Shown: piece after piece, positions 45,624 through 54,024 of the stretch | Position numbering within the stretch: the stretch's first letter is position 1 | How the letters are laid out: each line of letters starts with the position of its first letter | The notes under the pieces: generated by a model | What the model was told of the DNA's origin: nothing | The model's database searches: none | Seen by the model: only the letters and a program-made list of their open reading frames with translations | Assembly (NCBI GenBank): GCA_002010665.1 | Contig: MTON01000001.1 | Span: 93,985-157,984, forward strand | Direction: 5' to 3' | Source of the DNA: Candidatus Aminicenantes bacterium JdFR-78 | GTDB taxonomy: Bacteria; Acidobacteriota; Aminicenantia; JdFR-78 | DNA: 64,000 nt | Position numbers and translations under genes: made by a program

Positions 45624-46529
45624 TCACTCAATTTTTCTGATTTCCACAGGATCTCCGATCAATACAAGAAAATAATCAGTAATTTTACCCATATTTACTG
45701 CGATTTCCAGTGTGTCAGTTGAAGAAATCAGGCATATAAATTCTCCTAATTCTCCCTGAGCATAAGTATTTACAAATCTTGCCTCAAATTCATTATTTCC
45801 AGCTTTTATTTTAACCCTGTCTCCAAGTTTGACATTTAACTTATTTATTAAATCCCTAGAAATGTTTGTAATTATATTTCCATAACGGTCTATAAATAGA
45901 ATTTCTCCATAACATTTATTGTTTTTTATGTGAGCTTTTAAGACTTTAAATTTAACTGGGTCATTTATTTCCTTCCCAAGTTTATCAGGAGGAATTCCCT
46001 TGGAAAGCCATGCAGAAACTGGTGCAAAAATATCTCTGCCAAAAAATGTGTAAGACGGCTTACCTTTAACCATATATCTTTTATTTGTAAGATGTATAAT
46101 CTTTTCAACTTTCATATTCTCATAAATAAGCGTAAATATTCCATTATCCGGTCCAATAAAATATTTTCTATTCTTCGTTACAACCAGTATTGGTCTTGAA
46201 AGCCCTGGTCCTGGATCAACATCAGCAATGAAAATTGTTTTTTCTGGAAATTCTCGTGAAGAAAAGTAAAGCTGTGCAGAAGCCTGCCTTATGTCAAAGG
46301 AAGGGATATTGTGTGAGATATCAACAACTTTCACTTCAGGATTTATAGAAAGAATAACACCTTTAACTGCACCTGAGTAAAAATCTCTATCCCCCCAGTC
46401 TGATAAAAGTGCAATTACAGGAAAAGAGGTCTTTTCAATTTTCTGCCCTTTTTTCTGTGAACAGTAATTGATTATTAAAAATATCAGAAATATACATAAA
46501 AAAATTAAAATTTTTTTTCTTTTACTCAT
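45624..46529 (-). CDS. Membrane-anchored DUF62 protein (SAM hydroxide adenosyltransferase family), altered active site
   Basis: 301 aa. An N-terminal hydrophobic helix (KKILIFLCIFLIFLIINYC) precedes the domain, so it is exported or membrane-anchored. Family motifs: LLSDWGDRDFYSGAVKG, VVDISHNIPSFDIRQA, DVDPGPGLSRP (Asp and Arg of the active site), IGPDNGIFT and IDRYGNIITNIS. The His normally found in TFHGRD is replaced by Phe here (TFFGRD), while the paralogue at 52.1 kb keeps it. DUF62 enzymes hydrolyse SAM to adenosine and methionine using an Asp-Arg-His set, so activity may be lost or changed. It overlaps the MEMO gene by 4 bases. Confidence 0.85.
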   Translation of the reverse strand: MSKRKKILIFLCIFLIFLIINYCSQKKGQKIEKTSFPVIALLSDWGDRDFYSGAVKGVILSINPEVKVVDISHNIPSFDIRQASAQLYFSSREFPEKTIFIADVDPGPGLSRPILVVTKNRKYFIGPDNGIFTLIYENMKVEKIIHLTNKRYMVKGKPSYTFFGRDIFAPVSAWLSKGIPPDKLGKEINDPVKFKVLKAHIKNNKCYGEILFIDRYGNIITNISRDLINKLNVKLGDRVKIKAGNNEFEARFVNTYAQGELGEFICLISSTDTLEIAVNMGKITDYFLVLIGDPVEIRKIE

Positions 46530-47671
46530 TTTTCTTTTTCTATGTAACCAATTGAAGTAAAGCCAACCCAGTGATGGAGATTCGAATAATATGTAGTGCC
46601 TAAATTTACCTTTTCAAATGGTGGTGCAGGGAAGCTCAGACTTGTTCCATAACGCAGAAATATCCCAAAAAATGGTTTTCTTTCCAATTTCTGAGCAAGG
46701 TGGGCAAGGAAATCCAAACCCATGCTTACTGAAAATCGACCGCACCAGGTTATTCTGTATTCATAGGGATCTTCTGGATTAATACATTTGGAGTAAAAAT
46801 CTTTTATTTTTAAATTTTTTAACTCACCGCAGAAATAAGTTTTTATTAAATATAGATCCTGTTCAACTCCTTTTTTGTAACCATCTGCATCACATCCAAA
46901 AGGAAAATAATGATAGTAACTCCAACCATAATCACCGTAATGAACGCAGTCAGTTGAAATTAAAAAAGCTATATCCTTACCTAATTTTAAATTTTTATTT
47001 TTTATAATTTCTGCAACAACTGAAGAAAGTTTTCGTGCTAATTCATCCATTCTCTCCCATTTCATATAGGGAACTAAAATTGGAACAATTTCCACATTTC
47101 TGTTGTAATATTGGAGAAAAGGCAGAAAAGCTTCAATTGAATGTTCCACACTGTGAATCTCATTACTGACAATATAATCATCTTTATCAAGTGCTTTCTT
47201 TATATCTTCCCTAAGACTTGAAATCGGAATGTTTTTATAAGGACCTCTCCATTCAATGAATGCATCAAATACAAATTTATCTTTTACATTATAGGTTTTT
47301 GCCCAGTGACAGACTCCAAAAATAATAACTGTGGGAGCTTTTATATATCTGAAAAGCTGAATATAGCCTCTTCCAGCGTAAAAATAATCATCGTGAGGAG
47401 ATATACCAGCTATGAAATATGAATCAGGAGACAGATTATATTTTTTCTGATTTTCTATTATTTTTTCTTTTTCTACTTCTTCAAGAAATTTAACCACATA
47501 TTCAATTTGCTCTTTAGTGTGAGCAAAACCAACTAAATCAACGAGACCTCTTAAATGCTTTTGGGATGGAATGGAAATTCTTTTTAGTAACTTTTCTCTG
47601 GGAATCTGAGAATAAATCAAAGAACATATTATAAAAATTGCAATTATAATAAAAACGAACTTTCTTCTCAT
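46526..47671 (-). CDS. amrB: AmmeMemoRadiSam system protein B (MEMO family), exported
   Basis: 381 aa with a signal peptide (KFVFIIIAIFIICSLIYSQ). The MEMO dioxygenase-like fold is visible from residues ~85 on: FIAGISPHDDYFYAGRGY, TVIIFGVCHWAKTY, SVEHSIEAFLPFLQYYN, AFLISTDCVHYGDYG and ITWCGRFSVSMGLDFL. These supply the His and Cys residues of the metal-binding MEMO site. The partner radical SAM enzyme is at 9.0 kb; a standalone AMMECR1 is not seen. Most MEMO proteins are cytoplasmic, so the signal peptide is notable. It overlaps the downstream DUF62 gene (ATGA). Confidence 0.88.
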   Translation of the reverse strand: MRRKFVFIIIAIFIICSLIYSQIPREKLLKRISIPSQKHLRGLVDLVGFAHTKEQIEYVVKFLEEVEKEKIIENQKKYNLSPDSYFIAGISPHDDYFYAGRGYIQLFRYIKAPTVIIFGVCHWAKTYNVKDKFVFDAFIEWRGPYKNIPISSLREDIKKALDKDDYIVSNEIHSVEHSIEAFLPFLQYYNRNVEIVPILVPYMKWERMDELARKLSSVVAEIIKNKNLKLGKDIAFLISTDCVHYGDYGWSYYHYFPFGCDADGYKKGVEQDLYLIKTYFCGELKNLKIKDFYSKCINPEDPYEYRITWCGRFSVSMGLDFLAHLAQKLERKPFFGIFLRYGTSLSFPAPPFEKVNLGTTYYSNLHHWVGFTSIGYIEKEK

Positions 47672-47722
47672 TGCTTTATTAATTTTTGAAATTTGGCATT
47701 TGTCATTTGGAATTTTTAAAAA

Positions 47723-48265
47723 TTATTCTCTTGGTATTAAATCATCAATTTTTCTCCACAGCTTATCAAGCTCATCCTGAGCCTTTTTAACATTGCTTTC
47801 AAGATATCCTTTAACTGTTGCTAAATCAAGCCTGATTTTCTCAATTTCCTCTGCTTCTTTTCTCTTTGCTAAAACAAGAGCTTCCCTTAATGTATAAATC
47901 GCGTTATCAATCTGTTCAAATGACTTATCCTTATTCTCATTTGCCAGGGATAATTTACAGGATATTATTTCACCTTTTGCTTTAAGTAATAGGCTCATGA
48001 GTTTTATTCTATTAACCTGCTCCTCAGTTTCTCCTTTTCTTTCAGATACAAAAGCCATTATTTTACTGACATTAGATTCTATTGAAGTCAATCTGTATTC
48101 ATAATTGGATTTGAATTTATCAAATTCTGCAGAAAGACTCTCAAATTGTTTCTCATATTTTAAAGTTCCAAGATAATAACCAACAGCTAAAGCTATTAAG
48201 ATCAAGATAAAAATTGTCAGTAAAATAACAACTATCTTCCCCTTCTCTCCATTTGCCTTACTCAT
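47723..48265 (-). CDS. Single-pass membrane protein with coiled coil, unknown function
   Basis: A 180-aa protein with one transmembrane helix at residues 12-36 (VVILLTIFILILIALAVGYYLG) and a long heptad-like helix from residue 45 to the end, rich in E, K and L. I start at ATG 48265 because GGAGGAAAAA lies just before it; the upstream ATG is unlikely. It lies between recD2 and the MEMO gene in one direction. No family recognised; a scaffold or periplasmic stalk role is possible. Confidence 0.7.
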   Translation of the reverse strand: MSKANGEKGKIVVILLTIFILILIALAVGYYLGTLKYEKQFESLSAEFDKFKSNYEYRLTSIESNVSKIMAFVSERKGETEEQVNRIKLMSLLLKAKGEIISCKLSLANENKDKSFEQIDNAIYTLREALVLAKRKEAEEIEKIRLDLATVKGYLESNVKKAQDELDKLWRKIDDLIPRE

Positions 48266-48316
48266 TTTTTCCTCCTTTTCTTGTTCGAATATAATTGAGT
48301 TTTCTCTATTTGTCAA

Positions 48317-50479
48317 TTAAGTTGAAATCAATCTTTCCTTTAATAAGCTATTTCTTTTTAAAGGTGTATCATTTTTTATGGCTATATATATAGCTCTTTT
48401 TGAGCCTATAACAGCAACAAATTTTCTTGCACGGGTGAGGGCTGTATAAAAAAGATTTCTCTGAAGCATAATGTAATGCTGAAAAAGAATTGGAATTATA
48501 ACAGCATCATATTCACTCCCCTGAGATTTATGCACTGATATGGCATAAGCTAAGGTTATCTCATCAAGCTCTTCTTTTTGATAAAGAATTCTTCTTTCAT
48601 CAAATTCAATTAAAAGACTTAAATTTTCTTTATCAAGTTCTACAATCTTGCCAACATCTCCATTAAATACCTCTTTCTCATAGTTATTCTTTATCTGCAT
48701 CACCTTGTCATTAACTTTATATTTTCTGGTTCCAACTTGAATGCTATCCCCTCCTGGATTTAGAATTCTCTGCAATTCCTGGTTTAAATTATCAACACCA
48801 ACAAGACCCTTGTACATTGGACTTATCACCTGAATCTTGGTTGAGAGGGGATGAATATTCAGTCTGTAAGGTATTTCTTTAGTATAAAACTTCAAAATGT
48901 ATTCAAAAACATTTCTTTCATTTTCCTCTTCTATAAAACAAAAATCACTATTTCTATATTTGGGAATAATTATATATTTTCCCTTATTAACTCTATGGGC
49001 ATTCACAACTATTAAACTTTGTTTTGCCTGCCTAAAAATTTCATTTAATTCAACAGTTTCAACTTTTCCAGAATCAATTATATCCTTCAATAAATTCCCT
49101 GGTCCAACTGAAGGCAACTGATCTTTATCCCCAACAAGTATCAAATGAATCCATTTGGGAAGGGCTTTTACAAGATGATACATCAATGGTAAATCAACCA
49201 TTGAGAATTCATCAATTATTAAAATATCTCCATCAAGGGGATTGGCTTCATTTCTTCTGAAGTAATTCTGTTGCGGATTGTATTCAAGAAGCCTGTGAAT
49301 TGTCTTTGCCTCATGATGAGTTGCCTCTGAAAGCCTTTTTGATGCTCTACCTGTTGGAGCTGAAAGAAGGCACTTTCTTCCAAGCTTTTTATATAACTCA
49401 ACAATTGCTTTTATTATTGTTGTTTTGCCTGTTCCTGGTCCCCCTGTTATTATCAAAATTCTATATTGAAGAGATTTTTCAATAGCCATTTTCTGCTCAC
49501 CTGTAAGTCTGATTCCCATCTCTTCCTCTATTTCTAAAATCGCTTTCTGAATATCAAAAGGGGGCAGAAGAACAGGAGAGGAAGCAAGGTCTAAAATCAC
49601 CTGTGTGACTTTTCTCTCTGCTTGATATAAATATGGAAGAAAAATAGCTTTATTATTTTCTCCGTTTTCTAATCTATACTCTTCAATTATTATCTTTCCA
49701 TTTTTATTTAATTCTTCAATAGCTTCTTCAATCCTTTCTGTATTAACTCCTAATTCCTTTTCGCATTTTTTCTTTATTTCTTCAATTGATGAAAAAACAT
49801 TACCCTGAGCAATATCCTGATTTAAAATGTAAATTATAAAAGCTTTTAATCTCTCAATTGAATCTGGTGATATTCCTAATTTCATTGCAATTTGATCTGC
49901 TGTTTTAAATCCTATCCCCCACACATCATAACTCAATTGATAGGGATTTGTTTTCAAAATTTTAAAGCAATTAGACCTATAACGATTGTAAATTTTTAAA
50001 GCAAGATTTGTTGAAACACCGTATTGCTGAAGAAAAATAATAAGTTCCCTTACCTCCTTATTTCTTTTCCATGAATCTATTATCTCCTCCATTTTTTGGG
50101 CTCCTATTCCACTAACCTCTAACAATTTTTCTGGCTTTTCATCAATTATCTTAATTGTTTCTTCACCAAATTTCTTAACAATCCTTCTGGCAAGAACAGG
50201 ACCTATTCCTTTTACCAATCCAGAGGAAAGATACCTCTCTATTCCCCTTACAGAAGATGGAAGAATTGGAATAAAGTTCTTCACTTTAAACTGGGTTCCA
50301 AATCTAGGATTAATCTCCCATTCCCCTGCGACTTTCAGGGTTTCTCCAACTGATAAGGGATGAAAATTACCGACAATAGTTATCAATTCATTCTCTTCTG
50401 TGAGAAATTCAGCTACAGTATATCCTGACTCAAGGTCAAAAAATATTATTCTTTCAACTTCGCCTTTCATCTCAATCAT
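48317..50479 (-). CDS. recD2: RecD2-like ATP-dependent DNA helicase (RecD/TraA)
   Basis: A 720-aa 5'-3' helicase not linked to RecBC. The N-terminal domain begins MKGEVERIIFFDLESGYTVAEF with a GxxFKV pattern, then helix-hairpin-helix repeats (SSGLVKGIGPVLARRIVKKFG, LLEVSGIGAQKMEEII). The helicase core has Walker A GGPGTGKTTI, motif II DEFSMVDLPLMY, VGDKDQLPSVGPGNLL, NEIFRQA and the C-terminal TLAYAISVHKSQGSEYD. Full length. It probably aids genome repair. Its ATG overlaps the stop of the PBP gene (ATGA). Confidence 0.93.
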   Translation of the reverse strand: MIEMKGEVERIIFFDLESGYTVAEFLTEENELITIVGNFHPLSVGETLKVAGEWEINPRFGTQFKVKNFIPILPSSVRGIERYLSSGLVKGIGPVLARRIVKKFGEETIKIIDEKPEKLLEVSGIGAQKMEEIIDSWKRNKEVRELIIFLQQYGVSTNLALKIYNRYRSNCFKILKTNPYQLSYDVWGIGFKTADQIAMKLGISPDSIERLKAFIIYILNQDIAQGNVFSSIEEIKKKCEKELGVNTERIEEAIEELNKNGKIIIEEYRLENGENNKAIFLPYLYQAERKVTQVILDLASSPVLLPPFDIQKAILEIEEEMGIRLTGEQKMAIEKSLQYRILIITGGPGTGKTTIIKAIVELYKKLGRKCLLSAPTGRASKRLSEATHHEAKTIHRLLEYNPQQNYFRRNEANPLDGDILIIDEFSMVDLPLMYHLVKALPKWIHLILVGDKDQLPSVGPGNLLKDIIDSGKVETVELNEIFRQAKQSLIVVNAHRVNKGKYIIIPKYRNSDFCFIEEENERNVFEYILKFYTKEIPYRLNIHPLSTKIQVISPMYKGLVGVDNLNQELQRILNPGGDSIQVGTRKYKVNDKVMQIKNNYEKEVFNGDVGKIVELDKENLSLLIEFDERRILYQKEELDEITLAYAISVHKSQGSEYDAVIIPILFQHYIMLQRNLFYTALTRARKFVAVIGSKRAIYIAIKNDTPLKRNSLLKERLIST

Positions 50480-52146
50480 TTTAGTTCCTCTAAAATAGAT
50501 TCAAGAAGTTTTTTTGTGATTTTAGCGCCTTCAATATCTGCTCTTCCTGCACCCTCTGCAAAAATTGAAAATGCTATTTTTGGATTATGAGCTGGTGCAA
50601 AACCTATTAAAATTGAATTATATCCCTTCCTCTTTTCACCTGCAGTTCCTGTTTTAAGAGCAATTTTTATACCCTTAATTTTGGCCCTTCTCCCTGTCCC
50701 TTCCTCAACAGCTTTTATCATGGCATCTCTTAATATATAATTTGTATCTTCAGGGATAATTCTCTTAATCTCTTTTGGAAAATTTTTTAAATATGGAATA
50801 CCAAATATATTCCTTTTCTCCTTAATTATAAAAGGTTTCATCAGAATTCCCCTATTTGCAATAACTGAAGCTATTAAAACTGCATGAAAAGGGGTAATCT
50901 TTAATTCATCTAGCCCTATGCTCAATCTTGCCAGCTCCCATTCATTATTAATTTTTTCTGGTATTTCAGGGGTATTTAATGGAATTCCCTTAATATTTAT
51001 TCCATTATGAAACAGAAAATCTCTGAAAATTCCCTTAATTTTCCCCCATCCCAAGCTCAAACCAATTCTCGCAAAAGCCAGATTGCAGGAGAAAATTAAA
51101 GCCTCGCTGAGGGTCTCTACTCTTCCATGTGATATCCAGTCATAAAATGCTTTGCCTCCTATTCTATCCACACCTTTGCAAGAAAAAGGAAAAATTCTTT
51201 TATTCTTCTCTTTTAAAAATGCACAAGCAGTTAATATTTTGATTATTGAACCAGGTTCATAAAGTTTCTGAAAACATGAATTTAAATAATTCTTATTATT
51301 ATCTTTACTTACAGCAGCTAGTATTTCTCCGGTTTTGGGATTGATTGCTATAATACATCCATTATATTTTCCAAGAGCCTTTCTCGCAGAATCTTGAATT
51401 CTTGAATTTATAGTGAGAATTATTTGATTTTTAAAATCTTCTTTGGAAAATTCCTTCCAATTAAAAACAGGTGGGTTAGAGTTAGCCGAAATAATATTTC
51501 CCTTCAAATTTATTCCATAAAGGGGCGTGTGTCTCCTATCAAACATAAAATAAAAAATTTTCTTATTTCTTAGGTTATTAAGAATCTTTTTCTGAAGCTT
51601 TATTCTTCTCTCAAATTTTTTCAAAATTTCTTTTGAATAGGTGTTTATATTTTTCTCTGCTTTTTCGAAATCATGATTTGCGAGAAAAACAGTGGTCTCA
51701 TAAAAAATTAAATCCCGAGGATTCAACCATTTTTTTAAATAATCAATGTATGTCTCAGATAAGTTATATTTTCCTTTTGAAATTAATTTTTCGAGTATTT
51801 TCTCCCAGTTTAATGAACTTTTTTTAATACCCTTATTCAAAGCCTTTTTAAAATAATTAACTGCCTCTTCTTTATCTTGAAAAAGATAGCATACACCGAG
51901 AGCATCATATATCTCTGCTTTTCTTCTCTTCAAGGACAGGGCTTTGATTAAAGTCTCTTCTGCCTGTTTGTAATTTTCGTTCAAAATCAGTTTTTCACCG
52001 AGAATTAAATAATAGGATGAAATCTGATCCCATATAATAAGGGAGAGCCCTATAATAAGAACTATAATGATTATGAAATTCTTTTTTCTTTTTTTCCTTA
52101 TTTCAGATGGTCTCTTATAACGGTAATGCTTGAAATCTATTTCCAT
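50476..52146 (-). CDS. TPR-containing penicillin-binding transpeptidase (class B type)
   Basis: 556 aa. Residues 25-48 form the membrane anchor (NFIIIIVLIIGLSLIIW). Residues 55-135 are tetratricopeptide-like (NENYKQAEETLIKALSLKRR, AEIYDALGVCYLFQDKEEA). The transpeptidase domain follows: ATSxxK-equivalent SIIK (in PGSIIKILTACAFL), SCN (SxN, FSCNLAFARIGL) and KTGTAGEKR. It therefore cross-links peptidoglycan on the periplasmic side. A TPR module fused to an FtsI-like domain is uncommon. Overlaps DUF62 gene upstream and recD2 downstream. Confidence 0.88.
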   Translation of the reverse strand: MEIDFKHYRYKRPSEIRKKRKKNFIIIIVLIIGLSLIIWDQISSYYLILGEKLILNENYKQAEETLIKALSLKRRKAEIYDALGVCYLFQDKEEAVNYFKKALNKGIKKSSLNWEKILEKLISKGKYNLSETYIDYLKKWLNPRDLIFYETTVFLANHDFEKAEKNINTYSKEILKKFERRIKLQKKILNNLRNKKIFYFMFDRRHTPLYGINLKGNIISANSNPPVFNWKEFSKEDFKNQIILTINSRIQDSARKALGKYNGCIIAINPKTGEILAAVSKDNNKNYLNSCFQKLYEPGSIIKILTACAFLKEKNKRIFPFSCKGVDRIGGKAFYDWISHGRVETLSEALIFSCNLAFARIGLSLGWGKIKGIFRDFLFHNGINIKGIPLNTPEIPEKINNEWELARLSIGLDELKITPFHAVLIASVIANRGILMKPFIIKEKRNIFGIPYLKNFPKEIKRIIPEDTNYILRDAMIKAVEEGTGRRAKIKGIKIALKTGTAGEKRKGYNSILIGFAPAHNPKIAFSIFAEGAGRADIEGAKITKKLLESILEELK

Positions 52147-52952
52147 TTTATTTCTATTCTTTCTCCTTCTTTTGCATTTAGCTTCTGGGCAAGAGGAAGT
52201 TTATTTGAGGCTATTTCAATATAATTAAGACTTCCCTCAATTAAAAAAATCTCATCTTTTCTACCTTCAGAATAACTATTTCTTAAGACCACGGGAATTT
52301 CATTATCACCTAATTTCAGCTTTAACTGTTTGTCCTTTATGTAATCCTTGACCGTATTTATACCAATATTAGTTATGGCGTTTCCAAATTTATCTATATA
52401 GACAATTTCTCCTATAACTCTATCATTGTCTATTTTCGGGCTTTCAATATCCAATTTATTAAAAGAAGAAACAGATGGCCCAAACTCCTCGCATGGAACA
52501 CCAAGAGAAAGCCATCCCGCAACAGGAGAAAATATGTCTCTTCCGTGAAAGGTTGCGCTCACCTTTTTAAGAAAATATTTTTTATTTTCAACGGAAAATA
52601 TCTTAAAAGGCTTTTCTTTCTCAAGGACTGATGTCAACACTCCATTATCAGGAGCAATAAAATAATAATTTTTTGTCTTTACAAGCAATATTTTTCTTTT
52701 GGAACCAACACCAGGGTCAACAACAACCACAAAAATTGTGCCTTTAGGAAAATAATGATAACAATTTGATAAAACAAAATCACAAATTTTTATATTAAAT
52801 GATGGAATAGAATGAGTTAAATCCACAATATTTACATCTGGATTTATATTTAAAATTACTCCTTTCATTAACCCAACAAAATAGTCTCTTTCTCCAAAGT
52901 CTGTGATTAAAACTATGGTTTTTTTATCTCTTGAAGATGCTTGCTTAATCAA
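52137..52952 (-). CDS. DUF62 SAM hydrolase (SAM hydroxide adenosyltransferase)
   Basis: A 271-aa cytoplasmic protein without a signal sequence. Family motifs are intact: LITDFGERDYFVGLMKGVI, NIVDLTHSIPSFNI, VVVDPGVGSKRKIL (active-site Asp and Arg), IAPDNGVLTSVL, SATFHGRDIFSPVAGWL (with the His that the second paralogue lacks) and IDKFGNAITNIG. It should hydrolyse SAM to adenosine and L-methionine. It heads the operon that runs through the transpeptidase, RecD2, the coiled-coil protein, MEMO and the second DUF62 protein. Confidence 0.9.
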   Translation of the reverse strand: MIKQASSRDKKTIVLITDFGERDYFVGLMKGVILNINPDVNIVDLTHSIPSFNIKICDFVLSNCYHYFPKGTIFVVVVDPGVGSKRKILLVKTKNYYFIAPDNGVLTSVLEKEKPFKIFSVENKKYFLKKVSATFHGRDIFSPVAGWLSLGVPCEEFGPSVSSFNKLDIESPKIDNDRVIGEIVYIDKFGNAITNIGINTVKDYIKDKQLKLKLGDNEIPVVLRNSYSEGRKDEIFLIEGSLNYIEIASNKLPLAQKLNAKEGERIEIKWK

Positions 52953-53008
52953 TTTCCTCTTTTATTATGCTATTAAAAAGAAAACAGTAAGTCAAATCGA
53001 TTTTTCTT

Positions 53009-53923
53009 TCACTTCTTAAATATTATGTCGCCCCATCTTGTTAGGTAAACACCTGTAAGAATTATCAATGCACCGATGAATTGGAAAAGACTTATTTTTT
53101 CTCTCAAAATTATATATGAAAAAAATATGGCAAATACTGGTTGGAGATTGGAATAGATTGCAGTCTTACTGTTTCCAACTTTTTTAACCGACGAATACCA
53201 GATAACATAAGAAATAACAAGAGCAAAAAGTCCAGAATAAATCAATCCTCCCCATGCAGAAAGGGAAATGTTGCTGAATTCAAGCGCGCTTACGTTTTTA
53301 AGGGAAAAGGGAATAAAGAAAATTGTTCCTACTGCCATTGTAATTGCTGTGAATTTTAGGGGAGAAATTCTTTCCAGTAAAGGTTTTGCTGAAACAGTAT
53401 AAATTGCCCAGGAGAGAATTCCTCCAAGAATTAATAAATCACCTTTTAAACCCATATTTATATTTAAATTTAAGGAATTGATATTAGGTTTGATGACAAA
53501 ATAAAAACCTATAAAAGATAGAAAAATTCCTGTCCATGCTATTATATTAAGTCTTTCATGTTTCACTAAATTGCTTAATAAAGCAATAAATATAGGAGAC
53601 ATAGCTAAAATAATTGAGGTTGATGTTGCTGTTGTAAAATTAATTCCATGAATAAAGAACAACTGATAAACTGTTGTGCCTATAATGCTCTGCAGAAATA
53701 TTATCTTCCACATGGACCGAGGAATATGTAAATTTTTTTCTACAATATAAACCACTCCAATTAAACACAATGAAGCGAAACTCAGTCGAATTCCATTAAA
53801 GGCAAGGGGAGTCATTTCTCTCAAAGAAACTTTTATAACTGGAAGATTTATTCCCCATATAAAAGCAGCAAAAATCATTGCAAAATCTGTAAGATAAAAT
53901 TTCACTTCCCTTTTTTCTTTCAT
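53009..53923 (-). CDS. EamA-family (DMT) transporter
   Basis: A 304-aa membrane protein with ten predicted helices in two EamA repeats, e.g. FAAFIWGINLPVIKVSL at the start and GALIILTGVYLTRWGDI at the end. YSNLQPVFAIFFSYIILREKISLFQFIGA is the classic second-repeat segment. Likely exports amino acids or other metabolites. I start at ATG 53923: the longer TTG start would begin upstream of a TATAAT box (53936-53941), and relatives begin near this Met. The mRNA would have a leader of only 5-6 bases. Confidence 0.88.
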   Translation of the reverse strand: MKEKREVKFYLTDFAMIFAAFIWGINLPVIKVSLREMTPLAFNGIRLSFASLCLIGVVYIVEKNLHIPRSMWKIIFLQSIIGTTVYQLFFIHGINFTTATSTSIILAMSPIFIALLSNLVKHERLNIIAWTGIFLSFIGFYFVIKPNINSLNLNINMGLKGDLLILGGILSWAIYTVSAKPLLERISPLKFTAITMAVGTIFFIPFSLKNVSALEFSNISLSAWGGLIYSGLFALVISYVIWYSSVKKVGNSKTAIYSNLQPVFAIFFSYIILREKISLFQFIGALIILTGVYLTRWGDIIFKK

Positions 53924-53935
53924 TGTAGAAAGGGG

Positions 53936-53941
53936 ATTATA
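53936..53941 (-). promoter_or_regulatory. -10 box of the EamA gene
   Basis: A perfect TATAAT on the minus strand, 12 bases before ATG 53923, in a short-leader arrangement. The -35 region is not clear. Confidence 0.45.
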
Positions 53942-53968
53942 ACATAAGATTAATGAAAAAATTAAGAT

Positions 53969-53998
53969 TTGCTTTTTAATATTGTCCTTCAATATAAT
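53969..53998 (+). promoter_or_regulatory. Promoter of the Asp-box protein gene
   Basis: TTGCTT (53969-53974) and a perfect TATAAT (53993-53998) are 18 bases apart; a strong GGAAGGAGGA ribosome site precedes ATG 54025. Confidence 0.5.
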
Positions 53999-54024
53999 AT
54001 TTCTGATAAAAGGAAGGAGGAATT

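Noticed and set aside
53924-53992. Longer N-terminus of the EamA protein
   Set aside because: It would begin with TTG upstream of the TATAAT box and adds a tail unlike the family.
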